A stretch of DNA of 64,000 nucleotides, from positions 23,118,471 through 23,182,470 of the forward strand of contig CM034244.1 in the NCBI GenBank assembly GCA_019916065.1, read 5' to 3'. Made by a program: the position numbers and the translations under genes. This document shows positions 23,286-33,990 of this stretch, one piece after another; the stretch's first letter is position 1; every line of letters begins with the position of its first letter. Source of the DNA: Vitellaria paradoxa. Its lineage: Eukaryota; Streptophyta; Magnoliopsida; Ericales; Sapotaceae. Below the pieces are notes generated by a model. It saw nothing but the letters and a program-made list of their open reading frames with translations. It had not been told where the DNA came from and ran no database searches.

Positions 23286-24410
23286 CTTTGCTATTTTTGG
23301 GCCTTTTTGTCCTTCCTTGATATAAAATTACCCTAGGAACCAACTTGAAGCCTTTTAATAAAGTGTGTGATATATATATGTATATATATATTTTCTTGGT
23401 TCCCACCTCATATTTTATCCCTTAACCTTCTTCACACACTTTAAACTTTACCCTCACATGTCTTGGGTTGTGAAAGTGCCTCAATGTCAGTGATGTGACT
23501 TGTACATTATTTGTAACATTTGCAATTGTCCTAAGTGTAGTATTTAGAGTGAATAAGCTTCTTGTTGGGATTCTTATTGGGTTTGGAAAGGAAACAGGTA
23601 TTTTGGGACTTGCGCGCACTTGAGCATCTTTATCCTAAGACATGTGCTTTGATTTCCATATCTTCCATTATTAACCATTACCCCTGGCCAAGTTACAACA
23701 AAAAAAAAAGACCTAGTGGATTCTAAGCAAGCAACTCTTATATTGTGCATATAGTGGCCTTATGTAGGTTGTGTGGTGTGATCTCTTACACATGCATTGG
23801 AATATGGTTATGAGCTTCCCACTTTGAACTTCAATTCAATTCACTTACTTATTTGTGGGGTTGTGTGCAACTAGGATAGCATTGTATGCTAATAGGTATG
23901 TGTGAACCCTTGATGAGTGAATTCCTTTCTATGAGTAGTACCTTATGAGTATTTGAAGTCAAAACCTAGTTCCGTTTATGCTCTTGTGACCTTGTTGAGT
24001 GAATGAAACAATTATGCACACATGCTCTTTCTACTTTGATAGTCTATACATTTATGCTTAGCACTTGGGAATTACATATGTTATTTGTGTTTTTGACTTG
24101 TTCGGCTTGATCTTGATTCATTTTTTATCTTAATCACTTTTTAACACATTGAGACCATGCCATAGATGTTTGTGGGTAGCATCACTACAAACCCCACGAG
24201 ACCTTACTCGTCCACTAGGGGGAACCTAGGGATTTAAAGGGCTTGCCTCACGCGCTAAGTGTGGTTGTGTGTTTCCTATGAAAAATGGACCTCCCTTTTT
24301 GTTTGAATCTTTACTTATCTTTGTTTTTGAATAAGTTGAGAATGCTTGGTTTATGCCATTTAGTCCTAAGATTTGAATTCTTTTCATTGCTAAGGACGAG
24401 CAACAAGTAA
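23286..24410 (+). other. N1 3' non-coding region, second part
   Basis: Continuation of N1 after LINE-2. No open frame with recognisable content; AT-rich. It runs up to the polypurine tract. Confidence 0.55.
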
Positions 24411-24422
24411 GTTGGGGGGGTG
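24411..24422 (+). other. N1 polypurine tract
   Basis: GTTGGGGGGGTG lies directly before the 3' LTR start at 24423 and primes plus-strand DNA synthesis in LTR elements. It is the same as on the minus strand at the left window edge. Confidence 0.85.
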
Positions 24423-25156
24423 TGATTACACTTGAAAAGTGTAATCATAAGCCTTGATTTTTATGCTAATTCTGATAATTTATGTTTTAATATATTTATT
24501 TTAGTTTAATTTTATTTATTTATGTTACTTTATTCATTTATGCAGGTTTTAGTAGAAAAATACACCAAAATAACTTATTGGAATGAGATAGATGCACAAT
24601 TTTGACATAGATGGAGTTCCAGAAATTAAAAGTGATCTTTAGTAAAGTTGTAGTGGACATCCCAAGCTTTTCAGAAAGCTATTATGGGACAAAATTGGAG
24701 TTCATTTGGGCCTTGAAAGATTGCTTAAAATTCAGGGCCAGAAAGTTGGACAAATCCTAATCATCGTAGGATTTGGGGCATATCCTAAGCTTCTGGGGTC
24801 CAATTGAGGTGATTCAAAAGCCTAAAATCGAGTACACATCCTTAGCTACAACTTTCATGAAAAGCCCAAGTCCAAAAGAAGTCTCCATCTACCCCGAAAT
24901 CAGCTTACAATGTTGCACAATTTAGAATTCTTCAGATGATTCAGCACAACACCCTGTTAGTGTTTTGACCATATCTTTGCACTCACAACTCGGATTGACC
25001 TGATTCCTTTTTGGGTTGGAAAGAAGACTTGAAGGGATACAATATTTTGTTTTATTCGAAGCTTGAATCCATCATCTTCAAGGTCAAAATCGTATTGGAA
25101 TTTAAGGACAGAAAGCTGTTAGAAGCAAGACACAAATTGAAGAGGAAGTACACTGT

Positions 25157-25187
25157 GGTCTGGACACCCCCACGGGTGGTCCGGACC
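25157..25187 (+). repeat. paired GGTCCGGACC-like words, N1 3' LTR
   Basis: GGTCTGGACA (25157-25166) and GGTCCGGACC (25178-25187) with an 11-bp spacer. The TATA-like box follows 54 bp after the second word. Confidence 0.8.
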
Positions 25188-25240
25188 ATTGCAGGCTGAT
25201 CTAAATGTTTATGTTGATTTTTGGGGTTTTTTTTCTTACT

Positions 25241-25249
25241 TATATATAA
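25241..25249 (+). promoter_or_regulatory. TATA-like box of the N1 3' LTR
   Basis: TATATATAA, homologous to 4970-4978. Placed in the middle of the LTR as expected for a U3/R promoter core. Confidence 0.5.
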
Positions 25250-26378
25250 GAATGTGTACGACTGTTTGGGGGGACTTCCCACCTACGCTTTTCTCTGTAA
25301 ATTTTAGGTTAGTTTTTCATTAAAAATAGATTAGTGTAGAGAGTTTTTAGTTAGTTTTTGAAGAATTTTTGGATGGATTGCTTTTGGATTCAAGTTTAAT
25401 TCGTAGCGAAGAATGGTATGCACTTTGCTTTATTCAATGAAATTTATTTTCTTTTCACTTTATTTTTTATTTACTGTTTTATTATTTCATCCATGTTAGG
25501 TTAGATTTTTATTCTTGATTCAACCCATCAATGATGGGTGGATCATTATTTGAATGTTGGATGTGATCGAATCCAAGCATGTAACGTAAAAGTTACATGT
25601 TAGGGTTCTTGTTCTCTAAATATACTTTCTAATGTTTTCAAAACCTTCGAAAACTTGTGTTGTTGATCATATTTCTTTGAAATCACTAGTAACTACACAA
25701 GATTATAACTTTCATAATACTTTGAAAACAAATGAAATAGATTTAGATATTTTTTTTGGTTTTCTTGCTCTTTCAATTTTAAAAAACTTTCGAAAACGTG
25801 TAACCTCGATCATATCTCGTTGAAATCCTTGATGACGTTACATGATTAAAACTTTCTTTATATTTTGAAATCAAGGAAAAGAGATCTAGACCAAAGAATG
25901 TTTTCAAGATGATATCTTTTCGGTTTTATTTATCCTAAATGTGATTTTAAAACCGTGCTTTGGAAATTAAAGCTTTCACAATGAAATTTTTCTGGTTTAC
26001 TTTTCCTAAATATGAGCCGTAAACTGAGATAATAATTACATCCAAATATGAAAATAAGGTATTCACCTAGATTTGTAGGTTGAATCAAGATCTTAAATTA
26101 TCTTGAATGAGTGGTGTTATTGCTTTCATTTTAGTTTAATTTAATTGTTGCAATTTAATTTATTTTTTAGTAGTTAGTAATCAAAACTTTTCAAAACCTA
26201 AAACCAATTTTCTTTTCCTGTCTTTTAAAATGAAACCAGTAGGTAGAAGAACTTAGAAAACTCTAGTGTTCAATCTCATAGTTCCCTGTGGATTCGATCT
26301 CGGTCTCACTGAGTTAAAACTACACTGCACACTTTTGCACTTGGGGGTTAGTTTAGACACAATATTTTGAAGCAATCA

Positions 26379-27920
26379 TATATTGCTATTAGTTTGAAGG
26401 TTGGAAAGAAGAGTTTTAAGTTTTTTAACTATTAGGTGAATTTTGAGGAGTTTTTACCTACTGTTGAAAGGGCTTAGAGCATTCGAGTGGATGGGTATAA
26501 AATGTTCCAAGTCTATCAAAAACTTAAAGAAGTAAAAAAGGCTTTAAGACTTTTGTGCAATCAAAAACAATTGGCTCATCTTTATTCTATCTCAGCTTTG
26601 AAGGAAGAGGTATTCTCTTATCGAGAACTCTATATTACTCACAGACCCACTAATGACTGAATGCTAAAGGAGGCTGTCTGTTTAGAGCAATTGAAAAGTT
26701 GCTTTGTAAATAAAGGAGAGTTTAGCTAAGCAAAAGAGCTGAATTCAGTGGCTTCAGGAACGTGATCAAAATTTGTCTTTTTTCTTTACTTTTGTTAAGT
26801 CTCAGAATAATGTGAATAAGGTGCTTTGTATTCGAAAGGAGGATGGTACCATGCTTAATGAGCCTAGCCTTGAGAGATTATGTCTTTTTATCAAAACCTA
26901 TTGGGAAGTGAATCTCATATTTGCTATTTGGGTAAGCAACTTCTTAGTAGCTTTATTAATGGATTAGTGGACGATGAAATAAGAAGGAAGTTGGAAGTTC
27001 TTGTTTCTACTGAGGAGATTAAAGCTGTGTTCTTTAGTTTGCATCCTACTAAAGCTCTAGGACTTGATGGGCTCAATGTCTTCCTCTTTCGTAAGGTATC
27101 ACATATTATGGGTGAAGATATTGTTGCTGCTATTCAAAAGTTCTTTAACTCTGGTATGTTGCTTCGTGAAGCTAATGCCATAATCATTGCTTTGGTCCCA
27201 AAGTTCCTAATCCCTTTATGGTTAAAGATTTTCGTCCTATTTCTCGTTGTAATACTCTCTAGAAGCATATTACCAAGATACTCACTGAATAGGTTAAAAG
27301 AGTATTGCCTGCTATTATTGATCACTCCCAAGCTGCATTTGTTGCGGGTCTCCATATTTCTAATAATATTCTTCTTGCTCAAGAGTTAATGAAGGGATAT
27401 CATCATTATAAGGGCCTCCTTGGTGTACCTTTAAAGCTAATTTGATGAAAGCTTATCATTCGATCTGATGAGAGTTCCTTTGGTATGTTATAGAGTTATT
27501 GGGTTTCCCTTCTAAGCTCATTTGGTGGATCAAGGCTTGTGTGCCTTCTCCCATGTTTTTAGTGATTTTTAATAAGGAGCTTAATGGTTACTTTCAAGGG
27601 AAAAGGGGCTCGCATCAAGGTGATCACTTGTCACCTTATCTCTTTGCCATTTGGATGGAAGTCTTATCACGTACCATTAGGAAGAAGATTGCATCGACTG
27701 ATCAGTTTTGGTTTCATTAGAGATGTGGGAAGACTAATCTCACTAATCTCTGTTTTGCTAATGATTTGATGTTATTCTCCTGTGGTGATCTTCATTCCAT
27801 TGGGGTTCTTAAGGATGCACTTGATACTTTCACTTCCCTCTTAGGTTTGGCTCCTAATTTATCAAAGAGTGATATGTTTGTTATAGGAGTTGATGATGAT
27901 TCCAAAGTTATTATTGTGCA
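26379..27920 (+). pseudogene. LINE-1 ORF2 fragment: linker and reverse transcriptase
   Basis: The sense resumes immediately after N1 with SFKFFNYW, the segment that follows the endonuclease in plant L1 elements. Reverse transcriptase motifs follow: KALGLDGLN near 27050 (usually SPGPDGF), RKVSHIMGEDIV, SHQGDHLSPYLF near 27610 (usually RQGDPLSP), and FANDLMLFS near 27750, where FADD has become FAND. Several frameshifts and stops break the frame. It ends at the copia LTR at 27921; the rest of ORF2 is missing. With 1050-1371 it forms one old LINE copy. Confidence 0.85.
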
Positions 27921-28089
27921 TGTTAATGTATGTTATTAATAGTAGTATTAATATGTAGAATGTATTGTCCATATAGAACCTGTATAGCCATACTAGAATT
28001 TGCATAGTCACTTTTGAACGTATATAAAATAACACACATAAACCCAGTTGGGTGTGTGTGATGTTCACTTTAATTTTATTCTTCTCACA
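27921..28089 (+). repeat. 5' LTR of a truncated copia-type element
   Basis: 169 bp starting TGTTAATGTATG and ending CTCACA, directly followed by a Met-type primer-binding site. A short LTR of this kind is usual for Ty1/copia elements. No second copy is present in the window. Confidence 0.7.
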
Positions 28090-28100
28090 TGGTATCAGAG
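28090..28100 (+). other. copia primer-binding site, initiator tRNA-Met type
   Basis: TGGTATCAGAG, a perfect match to the usual plant copia primer site, directly after the LTR end. Confidence 0.85.
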
Positions 28101-28826
28101 TGTTAACTCTGAATCCCTAAGAGGGTCAATTGTCCATTATTTTGTGAGTGTTAAGTACTGTGAACTAGAGAGTTCTCATTCAATAGTAAAGTACAAAGGT
28201 CCTCGTCTCTATAAAAAGGGTAGAAGTACCTCCCTTGGTGGCTAGTTCAATTCGTGACCAACCTCAAACAAGTCACCAGAATCAAGCGACTGTCATTGGA
28301 GAAAGCGCCATCGCCAAAAGTCCATCACACGCCGTCACGCGCCAGCAACTTTCCTGCGCTTGGGCCTCATGCACCTCCTTTGTCTAGGACGTGTGAGTGC
28401 GTGAAACCTCCTTGCCACCTCCGATTGCTCGTAAACTGCTCGTCAAGCTCTGGTAAAGTCTCCAGTCACCTAAGGTTACTCATTTGTTGTCTTTTTTCTA
28501 GTCACTTTTGTTCACAGTCCATTTTCTCTTCTCAGAGGTACTATTTTTTGCTTCCATGGCATTCTAAAGTCCTGTTGAACTAAAAGTAATTGGTGGATCA
28601 GCCCCTACGCTGTAGCAGTTAACAACCAAAAATTGAATCGCACAAATTACATTCAATGGTTCAAGGTAATTAAGATTGGATTGACTAGTTATGAAAAACA
28701 GAAGCATTTGACTATATCTGGGCTTGTAGAAACAGATCCCAATTTTGATACTTGGGTTCAAGAGGATGCTCAATTGGTTAGTTTACCGTAGAATTCGATG
28801 GAACCTTCCGTAGCTGATGGTTTCAA
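28101..28826 (+). pseudogene. copia leader and gag N-terminal fragment
   Basis: After about 480 bp of leader, a copia gag N-terminus is readable near 28620-28825: a WF motif, then YEKQKHLT, DTWVQEDAQL and NSMEPSV. This fits the UBN2-type gag domain, in which the element's NYxxW segment precedes a (W)xxxDxxxxxxI stretch. Stops lie in the frame. The sequence loses copia sense near 28826, so the protease, integrase and reverse transcriptase are absent. The open frame 28254-28583 is in the leader and has no recognisable content. Confidence 0.65.
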
Positions 28827-29603
28827 GATTTTTGAACCATCCAATTTAAATTCTAAAAATGTTTTTAAATTCTTTTCAAAATCTTTAACAATTCACAATT
28901 TTGTAAAGAGATATTAGAATTTTTAATTGGTAAATACGAATTAGAAATAGCCTTTGTGTTCAAAAATCCTTAAAACCATAATTACTGAGACTCTACGTAA
29001 GAATTTGGAAATAGAAATAAAAGAGATACTAATAAGTTTCAAAATTGATTAAATTACAAAAAAAAAAAAAGTAAATAAATAAAAATCCTTATTAAGAATT
29101 AAAGAAACAAGGTTTAACGGATTCTTAGGTTGAAAAACTTCCATTTGATAGTGTAACAATCGGGTCTCAGGTGATTCTATCAAAAACATGAAGGGAGGTA
29201 GAGGCTTACTAGATGGGGCAATTTGAACACTGAGAATCGCATTCAAAGCTTCCAAATCTTCTGAATCCAATCCTCATTTTGGCTTAAACTTGCACGAGAA
29301 TGGAGTGTTAATAATTTGGGGAGTTTTAAAAAGGATTTGAGAAAGGAACTTGGGTAGATTAGAAATGAAAAATAGGTTTTAACTGAAATCCTATCTGCCG
29401 TGACCAGATGTTGTGGTGGCATCCAAACGAAAAAGCTAAAAATTTTGTGCCCAGATTATAGCTCAGCCTACTAGAGAATGGCATCCAAATGACAAGTGCA
29501 AAAATTTTTAACTTAAACTCCAGCTCTACCAACTAGAGTTTAGTGTTGAAATAGCATGGTGGTGTCCGGATGGCAAGTGCATTTTTTTTTAAAGATGCTA
29601 ATT
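28827..29603 (-). other. 3' region of element C, with no recognisable gene
   Basis: This lies downstream of the C pol end on the minus strand. It holds three spaced copies of a word like GGCATCCAAATGRCAAGTGC (near 29418, 29480 and 29561), related to the palindrome GCATCCGGATGC. An open frame of 73 codons (29270-29049, starting MDSEDLEALNAIL) has no homolog that I recognise. The C 3' LTR would be expected to the left but is not seen; the copia fragment abuts instead. Confidence 0.45.
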
Positions 29604-29745
29604 CCTAATTAAAACTTTATTGAAGGGAGGGGAATCCTCAAGATCCCACATTTCAACAGTAGCAGCAAAATTCTCTAAGTACGATTTAAGACGATGGTCA
29701 TTTACTTTGAAATAGTTCTTATTTTTTAGATTTTCAATCTCAATT
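29604..29745 (-). pseudogene. element C pol, extreme C-terminus
   Basis: The minus strand gives FKVNDHRLKSYLENFAATVE, matching the end of the E polyprotein ([20 protein letters not shown] at about 48270-48350). It continues without a break of sense at 32459 across the ORF1-only LINE insertion. Confidence 0.85.
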
Positions 29746-32443
29746 TCTTTTTTTTTTTTTTGGTAGTTAAGCGGGTGTTTTATTATCAAAAAATATGGAT
29801 TTACAACTAGCTCAATACAAACCCCAAAGGGTACACATCCCATTTAAGGGAATCCAAAATACTAAAAACCCATCTAACCTATCCTTTAATAATTCCACTA
29901 ACAACCCAACTGGATAGGTTAGCAAAATAAATCTCACATGTAACTTCATCTCTTCACTTTTTTGCTAGACTTGGAATTTGAATAATTGACAAGAGAGATG
30001 CTTGCAAGTGCTTGTGCTTTGGCTAAATTAAACTTTTGGATGCGGTCTAAAAGCTGCTTCTTTTTTCGAGCTTGGGAAGAAGTTGGCGTTGTTTGCTTCG
30101 GCCCTTGCTTGGTTGATACCTCATCATCCTTCGGCTTTTGCTTCAATTCTGGACTTTTGTCTTCCTCTTTACCTATTGTGCACTCGTCCTCTTGACATGA
30201 TTGTAAGATCTCAAACATGTTAGATGAAGTTTATGGCGTGTCCTTGCTCCTTTCCTTTGGTGCTGGAATGCATTTATCTTTGTCTTTTGTCACTTGTTGC
30301 CATTCATTCTCTTCATGTTGCATTTCCTTGCTTCCCTCATTTGTTGCTTGATTCTTCTTTCCCCTTTCTTTCACTTCATGCCATTCTACTTCCTCCTTCT
30401 GCTTCTTGACTTTCAATTCTTTCTTGACATGTTGAATCTTACTCTTCGGCCTAGAAGGACAAGGATGAAGTGGTATGACCAAATGTATTACAATCTTCAC
30501 ATCTTTTTGGCATCCATGGAACCTCAACTGTAATTTCATAAGGGTCGCCATATCCTAAGTTTAGCTTGAAGGATTTGGGAATATCTTGGTCAACTCGGGC
30601 TTCAATACATATTCTAGCATAGGTGAGCCTATTTTTCTTTTGAGTGTATTCATCAAGGAAAAGAGGTTTACCAATTACACTTGCTACATAACTTAATCCC
30701 TCATCCATCAAAGTTCAAGAGATATGTTGTAGAATTTTACCCAAATTGGCAAAGATGAGAATTCTTCCTTAGTTAACTTCATCCCCGGGTGCCATCTTTT
30801 GAATAGGATTAATCTATTGCCATAATAGTGAGGACCACCATCTAGTATTCTCCTTAAAGCCTCCTCATTAGTGATTTTGAAAACATAGAATCCATTTTCA
30901 AGTGTGACCACCTCATCAACCTCATTTGCCCATTTTTGTTTTCCCCATGTCATTACATAGTGAAAAGAGCTTCTTTTATCAAGGAAATAACCAACAAGAG
31001 CACAATCCCAATTCATATAACCTTGCTTTGAAATTTCTAAGGGAACTTTCAATTCATTTCCTTTTAGTTCAACATCAAATTGCCTTAGAATAGAGGGCTT
31101 GGCATGTACTTTTGAACTAAATAAATTAGACCAAGTGAGCTTACTTGATTCGGCTGAGAGGCTTTTTGTGTTTGTGGCACCATAATAAAGTAGTTGACTT
31201 TCACGTGAGGCTCCCAAGGCTTCACCTTTTGTTACGTAGGCCCCACTTCCAATTAATCCAATTGTCAAATTGCTTGCATTTGCTTCATCACCCGAATTGG
31301 TTACACGGCTTGGTGGGCTGAAATTTCATTCATTTAACTTGGGCATAATGGGTTCACAGCTTGTGGGCCCGATTCTTGTTCTATGTGCATCAGGCTCGGG
31401 TTGGACAGCGCACAGGTTGACTAACCTGCCCACTCCCTTTAAGCCTAACATGGGCCCGGGTCCTCTTTTGTTGGCAACATCAGAAAAGTCCACGGGGGAC
31501 CCACTTCTTACATTGTAATAAAAGTTTTCCTTGTTGCTTTGCATATCTTCACCTCGGCTGGTACAAGCGGTCCCACCACTTCCATTAATTCTGAGATTTG
31601 AAATAACCACTCCACTCTCCTCGGCAGATGTATCTTCATTGACCAGGAGACTAACGTAGTGACCCTTGGAATTAACCTTAGACTCACCAGCACATGAAGT
31701 TTCCATATAAGTTGGATAGCCACCTGAAGCATTGAAATTTGACCTGCTCAAAGGACTCTCCATTTGGGCAGTAAAATTCCCACTTTTTGGTATTCTTGGT
31801 GTTGCTCCCTCCATTTCATCTTTGCAGGGAAGCACTGCTACTTTCGATGGACTTTGTAATGCCGAAGAGTAGGAACACCTGGATTCTTTGCCTTCATGCT
31901 CTTCTTTGACTGAATGGGTGCATGGTGTCCTCTCCTCCTCAACAGCTGAATGAAGCTCGAATCGATGGGAAACTTGCTGCTGACTCACATTGACTTCCTC
32001 CACTTTCTTCTTCCCTTCTGGAGTGCACTTCTTTGAAGATGAACCTTGCACCTTCCTCATTCTTTCATCCGAAACGTACCCCTTGGGAGATAAAGCTTTG
32101 AGTTTCCTTAATCTCTCAGTAACTTTAGCCATGGAATTTGGAGATTGCTCTTCTACTTTTACCGTGGACTTGCTAGAATGAAAATGAACTGGAGAACTAC
32201 AATTGAAATAATTATCATAATCGTCATCCTCAGCATACCTCTCACAATCTAGATCTGATAAGTTTGTTTGGACTCGAGCACTTGAGGATTGACCACAAAA
32301 ATTGCCCCCCTTGGCTAGTGTTTCCTTGACCAAGCTTACATGAAATTCTTTAAGTGAAAGCTTGGTTGCTGAATTTTTCTTCACCCGTGCTGCTTTCCCC
32401 ATAAATTCAAGCTTAGAATGTAAGAAATTTTAGAGAGAGAAAT
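29746..32443 (-). mobile_element. ORF1-only LINE insertion in element C
   Basis: Target repeats TTTTCAATCTCRATT (29731-29745 and 32444-32458, one mismatch) flank the insertion. A T-run at 29748-29760 is the poly(A) tail on the minus strand. Between them are a 41-bp leader, a complete-length but broken ORF1 (32402-29946) and about 190 bp of 3' UTR ending with a TTGTATTGAGCTAG-type LINE tail. There is no endonuclease or reverse transcriptase, although both ends are present, so it is not a plain 5' truncation. Confidence 0.85.
29946..32402 (-). pseudogene. LINE ORF1 protein, DUF4283 with zinc knuckle (broken)
   Basis: ORF1 proteins of plant L1 elements bind RNA. The N-terminal part (32402-31326, 358 codons, starting MGKAARVKK) is polar and low in complexity. 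After an in-frame stop the DUF4283 domain follows (31268-30708): WDCALVGYFL, GFYVFKITNEEALRRIL, FKRWHPGM and LPIWVKFYNI are its usual landmarks. A frameshift leads to 30711-30451 with GKPLFLDEYT, LTYARICIE and a zinc knuckle CEDCNTFGH. Two more pieces (30551-30231 and 30218-29946) are Lys/Glu-rich and end SSKKVKR. In total there are two in-frame stops and two frameshifts. Confidence 0.85.
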
Positions 32444-32458
32444 TTTTCAATCTCGATT

Positions 32459-32665
32459 GCTCTATGCTCAGACACTTTCACTATAACTAATGGTCTTACC
32501 CACTTGGATTGTAATTTTCTTGGAAATGGGTGAAGCTATGATTTGTACAAAAGTACTTTTTGACCTTTATGGAAAGTTTGTCTTGTAATATGTTTGTCAT
32601 GAAGGTTCTTCATCTTTTCTTTGGAAATTCTTACATTTTCATACATGTCGTTCCAAAGCTCATCC
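32459..32665 (-). pseudogene. element C pol, C-terminal segment
   Basis: The minus strand carries decayed sense matching residues about 860-935 of the E polyprotein (HDKHI, KVLLY, the region before the chromodomain-like tail). It is bounded on the left by the ORF1-only LINE and on the right by solo LTR A'. Confidence 0.7.
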
Positions 32666-32933
32666 ATCTTGATTACACTTGAAAAGTGTAATTACAAACT
32701 CCACGTTTTCATGGTTATTAAGGTAATTGAGTACTTTATTTTGAAGAATTATCATTATTTTATCACTTATAAGATTTGTTTTCTTAATTACAGGGAAAAC
32801 GGGGAATTAAATGAAGAAGATAGTGACCTTGGAGATGAAAGGGAGGATATCGAACCAACTTCGTTAGGGATGGCTCGGAGTACCCCAAGGACTTAGCGGC
32901 AAATGAGGAGCAAAAGTGTAGAAAAAAGGCTTC

Positions 32934-32991
32934 TGTGGTCCGGACCACCTGACGTACGGTCCGGACCACAGTATGGTGGACCGTCGCGCGG
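32934..32991 (+). repeat. GGTCCGGACC pair in A'
   Basis: Two perfect 10-bp palindromes GGTCCGGACC (32937-32946 and 32958-32967), spacer 11 bp, then a third partial word GGTGGACC. The flanks extend to TGTGGTCCGGACCAC. Confidence 0.88.
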
Positions 32992-33474
32992 GCAATTTAA
33001 GTTTTAGGGTTTCTTTTACAAGTTTAAAAAGGACTGCCTGGGGGCCGACTTAGGGGGGACGGCTACTACTTCTTCTTCTTCTTCTTTTCGATATTTTTAT
33101 TTTTCGTCTACAAATTTTGAAGGTTTTGTTTTTACTTACGTGGATGTTCTTACTTGGTTTCGGAGCTTTCATCACATTCGTTTCAGCAGTCGCCATTCAG
33201 CGTTTTGTTTCGAAGTTTGTTTTTGAGTACGTTACAATTTTTCTTTGGATTAATGGTATTATTCGAATATTCGAAATAGAAGTTTGATTGATTTCGCACC
33301 TTTAGTTTTGATTTAGTTGTTTAAGAATCTTGTTTCATTGTTTGATTTAGCACATCTTTTAAATATGTTTTCGACGAATATATCCGTTTTGTTTAAAATC
33401 ATGCTAGCGTAGAAATCCTAGTTCTTGATTCAACGAATCAAGAAAGGGTAGTTTACTCTGATCTATGGGATGTA

Positions 33475-33584
33475 CGTAGACCCTTCGCAGAGTTTGCGAA
33501 AGCTCATGCGTAGGGGTCTACAACTTTGAGACGTCTGCGTAGACCCTTCGCATGGTTTGCGAAAGCTCATGCGTAGGGATCTAC
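33475..33584 (+). repeat. doubled GTAGACCC..GGGTCTAC hairpin block in A'
   Basis: Two units of about 60 bp hold GTAGACCCTTCGCA, TTTGCGAAAG, then GCGTAGGG and TCTAC. The outer arms GTAGACCC/GGGTCTAC are perfect in the first unit, and the inner arms TTCGCA/TGCGAA are perfect. Solo LTR A2 has one unit at about 45728-45772. Confidence 0.8.
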
Positions 33585-33618
33585 ACTTTTTAAAACCTAA
33601 TTCAGTTCTTTCAAAAAC

Positions 33619-33990
33619 TTTCGAAAACGAAAACCTTTGACTATATTCTCTGTAATCACTGGTAAGGGTTTTCGATTAAAATTTTCTCAATAATTTTGAA
33701 GAACTGAAAATTCAGATTTTGAATCCTAATTTGAATTAGTTTATTTCAGAAACATTCGAAAACGAAAATCTTTGACTATATTCTCTGTAATCACTGGTAA
33801 AGGTTTTCGATTAAAATTTTCTTAATAATTTTGGATAAACTAGAAGAATTGGATTTGAATCCGAATTTGAATAGGATTGTTTGAAAACCCTTCGAAAACA
33901 GAAGTTTTTGACTATATTCTCTGTAATCACTGGTAAAAGCTTTTGATTAAAACTTTCTCAATAATTTTCAAACAAATCCTAATTTAGGTT
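33619..33990 (+). repeat. 136-bp tandem repeat, three units, in A'
   Basis: Units begin with TTCGAAAAC near 33620, 33755 and 33891. Each contains TTTGACTATATTCTCTGTAA and GGTTTTCGATTAAAA or a close variant. Other A LTRs have fewer or more diverged units. Confidence 0.8.

Larger units (their letters stand above)
1372..26378 (+). mobile_element. N1: composite, apparently non-autonomous LTR retrotransposon with gag only
   Basis: N1 is bounded by two similar LTRs (1372-6106 with an insertion; 24423-26378). It has a tRNA-Asp-type primer-binding site at 6113-6130 and a polypurine tract at 24411-24422. Flanking 5-bp repeats are CATAT (1367-1371) and TATAT (26379-26383), one mismatch. Removing N1 and one repeat restores the LINE-1 frame. 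Without nested insertions N1 would be about 8 kb. Coding capacity is only a broken gag-like frame; no protease, reverse transcriptase or integrase is seen, so it would depend on an autonomous partner. Its LTR ends and primer site resemble those of the Athila-like element E. Confidence 0.85.
24423..26378 (+). repeat. N1 3' LTR
   Basis: 1956 bp, starting TGATTACACTT and ending GCAATCA. It matches the 5' LTR along its whole length with many scattered substitutions and small indels, so N1 is not recent. The next bases TATAT are the target repeat, after which LINE-1 resumes. Confidence 0.92.

Noticed and set aside
30294..30533. plus-strand open frame of hydrophobic residues (membrane-like)
   Set aside because: It is the antisense of the Lys/Glu-rich tail of the LINE ORF1; the same shadow effect explains 29986-30195 and 52059-52381.
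32937..32967. microRNA precursor formed by the GGTCCGGACC pair
   Set aside because: The arms are only 10 bp with an 11-bp loop, too short for a plant miRNA stem, and the words are palindromic in themselves.
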